A DNA stretch of 64,000 bases. Origin: Pseudomonas sp. Lineage in GTDB: Bacteria > Pseudomonadota > Gammaproteobacteria > Pseudomonadales > Pseudomonadaceae. The stretch lies in assembly GCF_017744435.1 (NCBI RefSeq), contig NZ_JAGIBG010000009.1, positions 1 through 64,000 of the forward strand. Reading direction: 5' to 3'. This document shows, in pieces, positions 17,645 to 25,506 of the stretch. A program made the translations under genes and the position numbers. The notes under the pieces are model-generated. The model saw only the letters and a program-made list of their open reading frames with translations. It ran no database searches and was not told where the DNA came from. How positions within the stretch are numbered: position 1 is the stretch's first letter; each line of letters begins with the position of its first letter.

Positions 17645-19711
17645 CTATTTCTGCTTTTTCACCGCAGCCGGCGCCTTGCCGGCTTTCATCTGTTGCAGCA
17701 ACGGCGTGCACTGGTTGGGCTCATCACCGCTGCTGGGCGCCACCAGCGCCAGCAACCCGGCAGCCGGCCCGGCAACCACGCCTAAAGCAACCATCCCCGC
17801 CCCGCGCAGCGCCAGCGGCACCGCCTGCACCCCGGCACTCGGCTTGGCAAACGGCCCGCGCACATACAGCGGCGAACGCAGCGAGAACAACCGCAACCCC
17901 TTGGATTCCGGGGTGACCTTCAAGTCCAGCTGCTCAGTGGCAAAGTTGGCCGTGCCATTGATGTAGATGATCGCGTTCTCGGTATCGAAGATGAACAACC
18001 GCGTGGTCGCCAGCCCGTCCTTGATCCCGACATCCGCCGCCGCGCAGTTGATCTTCACATCTTCGTCGCCGAACAGCTTGCCAACCACATAGTTGCCGAC
18101 ATTGAGCCCGGCGATCTCCATCAGGCTGCGGCTGATGGCGCCATCGTTGATCAACAGGCGCAGGTTGCCATTGGCTGTGCCCAGCAACGCCGCAACCGAG
18201 TTGCCGCGGCCACTGAGGTCGGCATCGCCGTTGAGCTCGCCGAAGCTGGTCTGCATCGGCGCGAAGCTGGGGAACAGCTGCTTGAGCTTGAAGCCACGCG
18301 CCGTCAGTTGGGCGTGACCCTGCAGCGGTACGTTGCGGCCGTCCAGGCGGATGTTGGAGGCCAGGCTGCCACCGGCCACGCCAAAGCGCAGGGGCTCCAG
18401 GCGCAGCAGGCCGTCGTCGAGGATCACGTGGGCGGACAGGTCGTTGAAGGGCAGCTTTTCACTGTGCACGATGCGCTTGCCGGCAAAGGTGACGTCGGCG
18501 TCCATGGCCCGCCAGCGTTCGGTGCGGAACTCTTCTACCGGCAGCACCTTGTCGGCCGGCTGCTTGCTGGCACCACCGCGGGCTTTCTGCTCGGCATTGG
18601 AGTCGGCGCCGATCAGCGGGGCCAGGTCCTTGAACAGCAGCTGGTTGGAGACCAGGTTGCCGGAGAGCTTGGGCCGTGGCTGGCTGGCGACGAAGGCCAG
18701 GTCGCCATGGATGTCGCTGTCACCGATCTTGCCGTTGAAGCCCTGGTAATTGAAGGTCGCGCCTTCGGCTGCATGCAGGTTGGCGCTGAGCCGGCCGTCG
18801 GTGGAATAGGCCGGGGTGTCGGGCAGCGTTACGCCGGTCAACGGGTAGAGGTTGCCCAGGCTGGCACCGGACAGGCGCAGGCGCAGGTCCAGCGCGCCGA
18901 GGTTACGTGGGTCGGTCAGGGTACCGGCGAGCACCACATGGGTATCGGCGATGTGCACGTCGGCCTGCAACGGGAACGGCTGGCTGGCGTCTTGCAACGC
19001 CAGCAGGCCGCCGATTTTGCCAGTACCGGACACCGGCTGGCCCTTGTAGCGGCCCTCGGCCTTGAGCCCGAACGCATAATCCTGGGCGCCTCCAACCTTG
19101 TCGGCGCTGGCCTTGCCGACGATTTCACTGAAGGGGATCGGTTTACCCAAGGGGTTGATCTGCACCTTCATGCTGGTTTTCAAGGTCTGGTCATCGAAGC
19201 TGACATTGCCCTGGTCGAAGCCGATGGCACCGATGTCCAGCTGCCACTTGGACGGTTCCTCGTTCTCGTCCTTGGGCCCGAAGTCGAAGGTCCAGTTGGC
19301 GCGGCCATCGGCCAGGCGCGTGAGGCTGGCGGTGGGTTTGGTCAGGTCGATGCGCGGGATGCTGATCTGCTGGAACACCAGCGGCAGCGGCGCCAGGCGG
19401 AACTCCACGCGCTCCAGGCCGACCATCTGCGGCTCTTTGAGCCAGTCAGGGTTGCCCAGGGTCAGGTCTTCGGCAATGAAGTGCGGCCACGGCACCCAGG
19501 CGCGCCAGCCGCCTTCTTCCGGCTCGCTGCGCCAGCGCACGGCGAGGTTGCCATTGATTGCGAATGGCCGATGCAGGGCCTCGGAAACCTTCTCGTTGAG
19601 CAGCGGCTTGACGCGGTTCCAGTCGAAGGTGGCGATGATCACCACCAGGATCGCCAGCAGGGTCAACAGGGTGGTTAAGGTCCAGACGAGGATTCTGGCG
19701 GGACGCGTCAT
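17645..19711 (-). CDS. AsmA family protein
   Basis: A 688-residue protein with one N-terminal membrane anchor (residues 7-29, ILVWTLTTLLTLLAILVVIIATF) and a large periplasmic region. FDWNRVKPLLNEKVSEALHRPFAINGNLAV directly after the anchor is the AsmA N-terminal signature, and NGDADLSGRGNSVAALLGTANGNLRLLINDGAISRSLMEIAGLNVGNYV is typical of the C-terminal AsmA domain. AsmA relatives form bridge-like channels thought to move phospholipids between the membranes. AGGAG before the ATG at 19711 supports the start. It stands alone. Confidence 0.9.
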   Translation of the reverse strand: MTRPARILVWTLTTLLTLLAILVVIIATFDWNRVKPLLNEKVSEALHRPFAINGNLAVRWRSEPEEGGWRAWVPWPHFIAEDLTLGNPDWLKEPQMVGLERVEFRLAPLPLVFQQISIPRIDLTKPTASLTRLADGRANWTFDFGPKDENEEPSKWQLDIGAIGFDQGNVSFDDQTLKTSMKVQINPLGKPIPFSEIVGKASADKVGGAQDYAFGLKAEGRYKGQPVSGTGKIGGLLALQDASQPFPLQADVHIADTHVVLAGTLTDPRNLGALDLRLRLSGASLGNLYPLTGVTLPDTPAYSTDGRLSANLHAAEGATFNYQGFNGKIGDSDIHGDLAFVASQPRPKLSGNLVSNQLLFKDLAPLIGADSNAEQKARGGASKQPADKVLPVEEFRTERWRAMDADVTFAGKRIVHSEKLPFNDLSAHVILDDGLLRLEPLRFGVAGGSLASNIRLDGRNVPLQGHAQLTARGFKLKQLFPSFAPMQTSFGELNGDADLSGRGNSVAALLGTANGNLRLLINDGAISRSLMEIAGLNVGNYVVGKLFGDEDVKINCAAADVGIKDGLATTRLFIFDTENAIIYINGTANFATEQLDLKVTPESKGLRLFSLRSPLYVRGPFAKPSAGVQAVPLALRGAGMVALGVVAGPAAGLLALVAPSSGDEPNQCTPLLQQMKAGKAPAAVKKQK

Positions 19712-20052
19712 TGCGTGATTCTCCTGACGGCATGGCACAAAGCAGGCGTAACGATGGCACTCAATATCTCGGACTGATGAAAACCCGCTGGGTTTTATCG
19801 GAGACGGCCATGATAGCGAGTTTTTTTCGGGTTTCTTGCTCAACTTTTGGTCTTGGGCTGGGTCTTCCAGCGCCTCGAATCATTACTGGCAAATAGCCGC
19901 ACCACACCCTGAAACAGCTGGGATAGAGCGTTCAGCGGACGCTATCAATACCGTCGATTGTTACCATTACCCGTATGAACTTCTCTCTGGCGTCACCGGG
20001 CGTAGCATTGGCTTCGTACCCACTTTCCAGCCCCCGAGAGGAGCACCGAACC

Positions 20053-20505
20053 ATGAAACGCACCCTGCTGACCCTGACCCTGTCGATCCTTGCTGCCAAC
20101 GCCTTCGCCTTGCCAGCTGCTGACCAGCACCTGACCGCCGAATCGCGCTCCAGCGCTGCTGAAATCGCCCAACCGCTCAAAACAGTTGCCGAGGGTGGTT
20201 CGGATCGCTTGATCGAACGTTCTGGCCGTGTTGCCGAAGGTGGCTCGGATCGCCTGATCGAACGTTCTGGCCGTGTTGCCGAAGGTGGCTCGGACCGTCT
20301 GATCGAACGCTCTGGCCGTGTTGCCGAAGGTGGCTCGGACCGTCTGATCGAACGCTCTGGCCGTGTTGCCGAAGGTGGCTCGGATCGCCTGATCGAACGC
20401 TCTGGCCGTGTTGCCGAAGGTGGCTCGGACCGCCTGATCGAACGCAGTGGCCGCGTAGCTGAAGGTGGCTCGGATCGCCTGGTTGCAATCAGCCACGTGA
20501 GCTGA
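20053..20505 (+). CDS. Secreted protein of six perfect 15-residue repeats
   Basis: A 150-residue protein of unknown function. Residues 1-19 form a signal peptide (MKRTLLTLTLSILAANAFA). After a 25-residue spacer come six copies of VAEGGSDRLIERSGR (residues 45-134) and a seventh truncated unit ending in VAISHVS. The repeats are identical at the protein level; the DNA units differ only at synonymous sites, and units three and four are identical. No Cys. GAGAGGAG before the ATG at 20053 is a strong ribosome-binding site, and a strong terminator follows, so this is a real independent gene. A charged, Gly/Ser-turn repeat could form a beta-solenoid or disordered fibre. I recall similar Pseudomonas proteins but no established function. 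Confidence 0.82.
   Translation: MKRTLLTLTLSILAANAFALPAADQHLTAESRSSAAEIAQPLKTVAEGGSDRLIERSGRVAEGGSDRLIERSGRVAEGGSDRLIERSGRVAEGGSDRLIERSGRVAEGGSDRLIERSGRVAEGGSDRLIERSGRVAEGGSDRLVAISHVS
20185..20487. repeat. 45-bp in-frame tandem repeat array
   Basis: Six full 45-bp units (20185-20454) and a partial seventh lie within the secreted repeat-protein gene. Units three (20275-20319) and four (20320-20364) are identical; others differ at a few third-codon positions. Such arrays can change copy number by slippage or recombination. Confidence 0.95.
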
Positions 20506-20555
20506 TCGCCATGGCCGAAAAGAACAACCTTTGTCACACGGCTTGCTCCCCTCCC

Positions 20556-20588
20556 AGCCCGGTCCATTGACCGGGCTTCGTTTTTTTA
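20556..20588 (+). terminator. Rho-independent terminator of the repeat-protein gene
   Basis: An 8-bp stem (AGCCCGGT / ACCGGGCT) with a CCATTG loop is followed by TCGTTTTTTT. It is one of the strongest terminators in the window. Confidence 0.92.
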
Positions 20589-20627
20589 TCTAGAGTGCCC
20601 AGCCTCACCGTCACAGAAGCCCGCCCC

Positions 20628-21263
20628 ATGCTGCCGCGCGCCGAACAGAAGCTACAGACCCGCCAGGCCCTGCTGGATGCCGCCTGCCAGCTCATGGAGA
20701 GCGGCCGTGGCTTTGGCAGCGTGAGCCTGCGCGAAGTGGCCAAGGCGGCAGGCATCGTGCCTACCGGCTTCTATCGGCACTTTTCCGACATGGACGCCCT
20801 GGGCCTGGCCCTGGTGGCCGAAGTCGACGCCACGTTCCGCCAGACCATCCGACTGGTACGGCACAACGAATTCGAGCTCGGCGGCATCACCGATGCTTCG
20901 GTACGCATCTTCCTCGACGTGGTCGCCGCCCACCGCGCCCAGTTCCTGTTCCTCGCCCGCGAGCAGTACGGCGGCTCGCAAGCCGTGCGCCAGGCCATCG
21001 CCCGCCTGCGCCAGGACATCAGCGACGACCTGGCTACCGACCTGGCGCGGATGAAGCGCTGGCAGCATCTGGACAACGCCGCGCTGGCGGTGATGGCCGA
21101 CCTGGTGGTGAAAACCGTGTTCGCCACCCTGCCGGAACTGATCGACAGCCCGGAGCCGGGTTATCCACAGGTGCTGAGCGCCCAGGAAAAGATCACCCAG
21201 CAACTGCGCTTCATCTTCGTCGGCGCGCGCCACTGGCAAGGCCTGGGCAACCCACAACCCTAG
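20628..21263 (+). CDS. TetR-family regulator, FabR/DesT-like
   Basis: A 211-residue repressor. The N-terminal region RAEQKLQTRQALLDAACQLM and the helix-turn-helix SLREVAKAAGIVPTGFYRHFSDMDALGLALV match the FabR/DesT group, which senses acyl-CoA and controls unsaturated fatty-acid synthesis. The ATG at 20628 aligns with the FabR start and is chosen over a GTG at 20595 that lies next to the preceding terminator. No desaturase gene is adjacent, so the target is unknown; the next gene begins 43 bp downstream. Confidence 0.85.
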   Translation: MLPRAEQKLQTRQALLDAACQLMESGRGFGSVSLREVAKAAGIVPTGFYRHFSDMDALGLALVAEVDATFRQTIRLVRHNEFELGGITDASVRIFLDVVAAHRAQFLFLAREQYGGSQAVRQAIARLRQDISDDLATDLARMKRWQHLDNAALAVMADLVVKTVFATLPELIDSPEPGYPQVLSAQEKITQQLRFIFVGARHWQGLGNPQP

Positions 21264-21306
21264 TTCTGCTACCATGGCGCCCTGCCCGAAAGCGACGAGC
21301 GCCGAC

Positions 21307-22404
21307 ATGCCCAACCCCCGCCCCACCCTGCCCGAACTGGCCCGCTTCAACCAGCACTTCGCCGAACGCATCGTGCCGCTGTGGCAAGGGCCGGGCTGGA
21401 ACGCCGACATGGCCCTGCCCTACGAGGCCCTGGACGCCCAGCACCGCCCGTTGCCAGTGCAGCGCTACCGGGCCATGGCCTGTGCTCGCCAGCTTTACCT
21501 GTTCAGCAGCCGTATCGAACAACCGGGCGCGGCCGAGCGGGCGGCGGCGCTGTTCCGTTCGCTGCAGAAACACTTCCACGATGCCGAGCATGGCGGCTGG
21601 TTCTACAGCATCGACGCCGAGGGCAAACCGCTGGACCGGCGCAAGGACCTCTACACCCACGCCTTCATCGTATTCGCGTGCGCGCACTACTGGGGCAAGG
21701 TCGGCGAAGGGCTGGTGGAAGCCACCCTCAATGCCGCCCTGGAAGTGGTCGACGAGCAATTCGCGCGGGATGATGGCCTGTATGAAGCCAGCCTCGGCGA
21801 AGACTGGGCCGACCTCGGCAGCGGCCCGCTGCAGAACCCGCAGATGCACCTGGCCGAGGCTTTCCTGCAAGTACTGGCGGTACGCGAGGACGAGCACGTG
21901 CAGGAATCTCTGCTGCAGTTATGCACAGCCCTGCAAGAACATTTCATCGAAGCACAGCATGGGCTGATGCTGGAGAAACCACGGGGCGCTGTGGATAACT
22001 GGTTCGAGCCGGGGCATCAGTTCGAATGGTTCTACCTGCTGGAAACCTCGCCGCTGCTGCGCGGGACCGCGCTGCATGCCTCCATCGAGCGGGCCTTCGG
22101 CTATGCCGAGTTGTGCGGGGTGAACAATGCGGCAGTGCTGGCCATGCTCGATGTGGAAGGCAACGTGCTCGATGCTACCCAGCGAATCTGGGCACAGGCG
22201 GAATACCTGCGGGCACTGGTGTTGCGCTCGGGGAATGAAGCGAAGCTGCTGGTCCAGCTGAAGGCAATGGAACAGCAGTTCCTGCATGCAGGTGGCTGGT
22301 ATGAGTGCCGCGATGGTGAAGGGGCGGTGAGCCGGCATGACATGCCTTCGACTACGCCCTACCACCTGGCTACTTGCCTGGAAGGTCTGCAGCGCCTGGC
22401 CTGA
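21307..22404 (+). CDS. AGE-family sugar epimerase/isomerase
   Basis: A 365-residue protein of the N-acylglucosamine 2-epimerase superfamily, an (alpha/alpha)6-barrel. Typical segments are GGWFYSIDAEGKPLDRRKDLYTHAF, WFEPGHQFEWFYLLE and the His-rich positions in these motifs, as in mannose isomerase YihS and AGE enzymes. It probably interconverts hexoses such as mannose and fructose, or glucose derivatives; the substrate cannot be fixed. The ATG at 21307 gives a normal N-terminus (MPNPRPTLPELARF). It follows the TetR gene on the same strand and may be co-transcribed. Confidence 0.85.
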   Translation: MPNPRPTLPELARFNQHFAERIVPLWQGPGWNADMALPYEALDAQHRPLPVQRYRAMACARQLYLFSSRIEQPGAAERAAALFRSLQKHFHDAEHGGWFYSIDAEGKPLDRRKDLYTHAFIVFACAHYWGKVGEGLVEATLNAALEVVDEQFARDDGLYEASLGEDWADLGSGPLQNPQMHLAEAFLQVLAVREDEHVQESLLQLCTALQEHFIEAQHGLMLEKPRGAVDNWFEPGHQFEWFYLLETSPLLRGTALHASIERAFGYAELCGVNNAAVLAMLDVEGNVLDATQRIWAQAEYLRALVLRSGNEAKLLVQLKAMEQQFLHAGGWYECRDGEGAVSRHDMPSTTPYHLATCLEGLQRLA

Positions 22405-22413
22405 AACCTCCCC

Positions 22414-22530
22414 TGTGGGAGCGGCCTTGTGTCGCGAAAGGGCTGCAAAGCAGCCCCAGCAATTTGTGCATTTGCGCTGAAACCCCGGGGCTGCTGCGCA
22501 GCCCTTTCGCGACACAAGGCCGCTCCCACT
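22414..22530. repeat. Long inverted repeat of a second REP-like type
   Basis: Two arms of about 40 bp (about 22414-22457 and 22487-22530) share tgtgggagcggccttgtgtc, gcgaaagggctgc and agcagcccc in opposite orientation. The element keeps the gtgggagcgg edge of the common REP but has a different core (ccttgtgtcgcgaaaggg). It lies between the convergent epimerase and dehydrogenase genes and can form a large cruciform or bidirectional terminator-like hairpin. Confidence 0.85.
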
Positions 22531-22551
22531 GGTCGGTGGCAGAGCCTCGGA

Positions 22552-23319
22552 TCAACCCTTGGCCGAACGGTCGATCGAGAACCCTGCCCAGTCCTGGCTC
22601 ACCGGCATCAGCTCGAGGCTGTTGATGTTGATGTGCGCCGGCTGGTTGAGGATCCAGAAGATGGTCTCGGCGATGTCCTGCGGCTGGATCGGCTCGGCAC
22701 CGGCGTAGGTGGCATCGTACTTGGCCTGGTCACCGCCGAAGCGCACCAGTGAGAACTCGCTCTCGCACAGGCCCGGCTCGATGTTGCTTACCCGCACGCC
22801 GGTACCACGCAGGTCGCAGCGCAGGCTCAGCGAGAACTGGCCGACAAAGGCCTTGGTGCCGCCATACACGTTGCTGCCGGGGTACGGGTAGTTGCCCGCC
22901 ACCGAACCCACGTTGAGGATCGACGCGCCACGGCCGTGGGCGATCAGGCGTGGCAGCAGCAGCCGGGTGGTGTACATCAGGCCTTTGATGTTGGTGTCGA
23001 CCATGGTCTCCCAATCATCCAGGCTGCAGTTCTGCGCCGCATCCACGCCCAATGCCAGGCCGGCATTGTTGACCAGGCCGCGAATTTTCTCGAAGCCGGC
23101 CGGCAGGCTGGCGATGGCCTGCTCCATGGCCTTGCGGTCACGCACGTCGATAACCAGGCCGTGCACTTCGGTCTTGGCCGACAGTTCGGCGCACAGGGCA
23201 TCCAGGCGGTCCTTGCGACGGCCGGTGAGTACCAGCTTCCAGCCGGCTTCGGCGAAGCGGCGGGCGGTGGCCTCGCCAAAACCGGACGTCGCGCCAGTGA
23301 TGAATACGGTGGATGTCAT
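22552..23319 (-). CDS. Short-chain dehydrogenase/reductase, YdfG-like
   Basis: A 255-residue classical SDR. The cofactor motif TGATSGFGEATARRFAEAG is at residues 8-26, an Arg-Arg after LVLTG suggests NADP, NNAG and the catalytic Ser (NVGSVAG) and YGGTK (Tyr, Lys) follow. It resembles E. coli YdfG, an NADP-dependent 3-hydroxy-acid dehydrogenase acting on serine or 3-hydroxypropionate, but the assignment to that substrate is by similarity only. GAGGAA before the ATG at 23319 supports the start. Confidence 0.86.
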   Translation of the reverse strand: MTSTVFITGATSGFGEATARRFAEAGWKLVLTGRRKDRLDALCAELSAKTEVHGLVIDVRDRKAMEQAIASLPAGFEKIRGLVNNAGLALGVDAAQNCSLDDWETMVDTNIKGLMYTTRLLLPRLIAHGRGASILNVGSVAGNYPYPGSNVYGGTKAFVGQFSLSLRCDLRGTGVRVSNIEPGLCESEFSLVRFGGDQAKYDATYAGAEPIQPQDIAETIFWILNQPAHININSLELMPVSQDWAGFSIDRSAKG

Positions 23320-23467
23320 GCTCTGTTCCTCACGGTAGGTGGTCATCGACAGCTTTGCAGCATGCCCGCGCCGGGCGCTGGCAGCAAGCCGTCCGGGCCG
23401 CTGTTCATTTTTTGTTCATATGCCCCAAAGCCTTGTGGCAGAGGGCTCGCCGCCAGCTATGCGCATG

Positions 23468-23878
23468 TTATCCACAAGGCTTTCCCCACGGATTGGGGGC
23501 AACTTGTCCACTGCGCGGAACCCTTTCAGCGTTCCGTGGTCGGTGGATATCTTTTCGGTGATGGCGCAACGCTTTCAAGCATGCCGCCTGCAGCGGTCTG
23601 TCCAAGGCTTTCCCACAGACTTATCCACAGATATTGAAGCACCTTTCCCGGGGCTTGGCCTGTGCAAAAAATACGTGTGGAATCATGCACAAAGGGCATC
23701 TGATCAATTTATGACCAGACCCTTGCAGGCCTTGCAAATAAAGGGATAGAGCGAGATGCCACCATGTTTTCCACAGGCGGCTCCACATTAATCGTGGAAA
23801 AGATTCAACCTGTGGAAACAAGGGCTTGCGAGGGGATTGTCGAGTGGGTCGAGAAAGATATGCGACAAGTTGTCCACA
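23468..23878. promoter_or_regulatory. Cluster of DnaA-box-like nonamers in a 600-bp non-coding region
   Basis: The stretch between the dehydrogenase start (23319) and the livF end (23918) has no supported gene. It holds two perfect DnaA boxes TTATCCACA at 23468-23476 and 23621-23629, and close variants TTTCCCACA (23609-23617), TTTTCCACA (23767-23775), TGTGGAAAC (23811-23819, other strand) and TTGTCCACA (23870-23878). The DNA is richer in A/T than its surroundings. It may be a DnaA-binding locus (datA- or DARS-like, or regulatory); no dnaA or oriC gene neighbours are here, so it is not the canonical origin. Confidence 0.65.
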
Positions 23879-23884
23879 TTTGAA

Positions 23885-23909
23885 CCGGGGGCTGCCTGGC
23901 AACCCCCGG
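23885..23909 (-). terminator. Hairpin after livF
   Basis: A GC-rich stem (CCGGGGG ... CCCCCGG) with inner pairing lies 9 nt after the livF stop and is followed on the minus strand by TTCAAATG. The T-tract is poor, so this is a probable but weak terminator. Confidence 0.55.
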
Positions 23910-23917
23910 GATGCAAC

Positions 23918-24634
23918 TCAATGCCCGCCAAGATAGGCGTTGCGCACCTCTTCGTTGACCAGCAGCTCCTGCCCCGTCCCGCTCATGCGTATCTGCCCGT
24001 TGACCATCACATAAGCCCGGTCCGACAACTTCAGCGCATGGTTGGCGTTCTGCTCCACCAGGAAGATGGTCATCCCGCTCTTGGCCAGTTCGCGCAGGGT
24101 CGCGAAGATCTGCTTGACCACGATCGGCGCCAGCCCCAGCGATGGCTCGTCCAGCAGCAACAGCTTCGGCCGGCTCATCAGCGCCCGGGCAATGGCCAGC
24201 ATCTGCTGCTCGCCACCGGACATGGTCATGGCCCGCTGGTTGCGCCGCTCCTTCAGGCGCGGGAACAGCTCGAACATGCGCTGCATGTCTTCAGTGGCGT
24301 ATTTGTCGCCGATGGGAATGGTCCCCATCATCAGGTTCTCCTCGACGGTCATGTCGGGGAACACCCGGCGCCCTTCCGGTGACTGGGCGATGCCGTTGGA
24401 GGCGATGTAGTGCGACGACTTGCGGGTGATGTCGGTGCCCCGGTAGACGATATGCCCAGACGCCGCCCGCGGCTGGCCGAAGATCGACATCAACAGGGTC
24501 GACTTGCCGGCACCGTTGGCGCCGATCAGGCTGACCGTCTCGCCTTCGTTGATGTGCATCGACACCTTTTTCAGCGCCTGGATCGGCCCGTAGAACACGT
24601 CCAGTTCCTTCAGTTCAAGAATGGGTGCACTCAT
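23918..24634 (-). CDS. braG: Branched-chain amino-acid ABC transporter ATPase LivF/BraG
   Basis: A 238-residue ABC ATPase with Walker A LIGANGAGKSTL, signature MSGGEQQMLAIARAL, Walker B LLLLDEPSLGLAP and switch LVEQNANHAL, all in LivF form. It is the last gene of the bra operon; its start overlaps the braF stop by 4 nt. It hydrolyses ATP with BraF to drive import of leucine, isoleucine, valine and often alanine or threonine. Confidence 0.95.
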   Translation of the reverse strand: MSAPILELKELDVFYGPIQALKKVSMHINEGETVSLIGANGAGKSTLLMSIFGQPRAASGHIVYRGTDITRKSSHYIASNGIAQSPEGRRVFPDMTVEENLMMGTIPIGDKYATEDMQRMFELFPRLKERRNQRAMTMSGGEQQMLAIARALMSRPKLLLLDEPSLGLAPIVVKQIFATLRELAKSGMTIFLVEQNANHALKLSDRAYVMVNGQIRMSGTGQELLVNEEVRNAYLGGH

Positions 24635-25506
24635 ACCAGTTCCTCTTCGTCGGCACCCAGGTAGGCGGCGATCACCGTCGGGTTGTGGCGGATTTCCTGC
24701 GGCGCGCCTTCGGCGATCACGTTGCCGTGGTCGAGCACGACGATATGGTCGGAAATGCTCATGACCATGCCCATGTCGTGTTCGATCAGCACCACGGTGA
24801 TGTCGTGCTCGTCACGCAGCACTCGGATCATGCGGCTCAGGGCCTCGGTCTCCTGCGGGTTGAGACCGGCAGCCGGCTCGTCCAGGCAGATGATCTTCGG
24901 CCGCGTGCACATGGCCCGGGCGATTTCCAGGCGGCGCTGCTGGCCGTAGGACAGCTCGCCCGCCAGGCGGTTGGCGCAGTCGACCAGGTCGACCACTTCC
25001 AGCCAGTAGAACGCGTGGTCCAAAGCGTCGCTCTCGGCCTTGCGGTAGGCCTTGGTGTTGAGCACCCCGGCCAGCAGGTTGCGGTTGACCCACATGTGCT
25101 GGGCCACCAGCAGGTTTTCCACCACCGACATTTCCTTGAACAGGCGAATGTTCTGGAAGGTCCGTGCCAGGCCTGCGCGGTTGACCAGGTGGGTGCCGCC
25201 GAACATCTTGTAGTACAGACGGTTGGCAAAGCGCGCAGGCGACACGAAATCCGCCGCCTGGAAGCGCTCGCCAAGCAGCTGGATGACATTGGTGTGGCTG
25301 CCACGCACGTTCAGCTCGATGCGCCCGCCACTGGCCTTGTAGAAGCCGGTCAGGCAGTTGAACACGGTGGTCTTGCCGGCGCCGTTGGGGCCGATCAGGG
25401 CGAAGATCTGGTTGCGCTTGACCTTCAGGCTGACGTCGCTGAGCGCCTTGATGCCGCCGAACTGCATCATCAGGTTGTCGACCGAGAGAATGATTTCGTC
25501 GCTCAT
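24631..25506 (-). CDS. braF: Branched-chain amino-acid ABC transporter ATPase LivG/BraF
   Basis: A 291-residue ATPase with Walker A LIGPNGAGKTTVFNCLTGF, LivG-type insert (LARTFQNIRLFKEMSVVENL), signature LSYGQQRRLEIARAM and Walker B ICLDEPAAGLNPQE. It starts 4 nt inside the braE stop region and overlaps braG, so the operon is translationally coupled. Confidence 0.95.
   Translation of the reverse strand: MSDEIILSVDNLMMQFGGIKALSDVSLKVKRNQIFALIGPNGAGKTTVFNCLTGFYKASGGRIELNVRGSHTNVIQLLGERFQAADFVSPARFANRLYYKMFGGTHLVNRAGLARTFQNIRLFKEMSVVENLLVAQHMWVNRNLLAGVLNTKAYRKAESDALDHAFYWLEVVDLVDCANRLAGELSYGQQRRLEIARAMCTRPKIICLDEPAAGLNPQETEALSRMIRVLRDEHDITVVLIEHDMGMVMSISDHIVVLDHGNVIAEGAPQEIRHNPTVIAAYLGADEEELV

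Noticed and set aside
20185..20487. CRISPR-like regular repeats
   Set aside because: The 45-bp units are contiguous with no spacers and encode in-frame protein repeats. No other regularly spaced repeats or cas genes exist in the window.
19932..20567. Antisense open frames through the 45-bp repeats
   Set aside because: A repeat length divisible by three keeps several frames open. Only the plus frame has a signal peptide, ribosome-binding site, terminator and purely synonymous variation.
23468..23878. Chromosomal replication origin (oriC)
   Set aside because: Pseudomonas oriC lies by dnaA and rpmH, neither of which is here, and no obvious unwinding element was found. It is reported as a DnaA-box cluster only.
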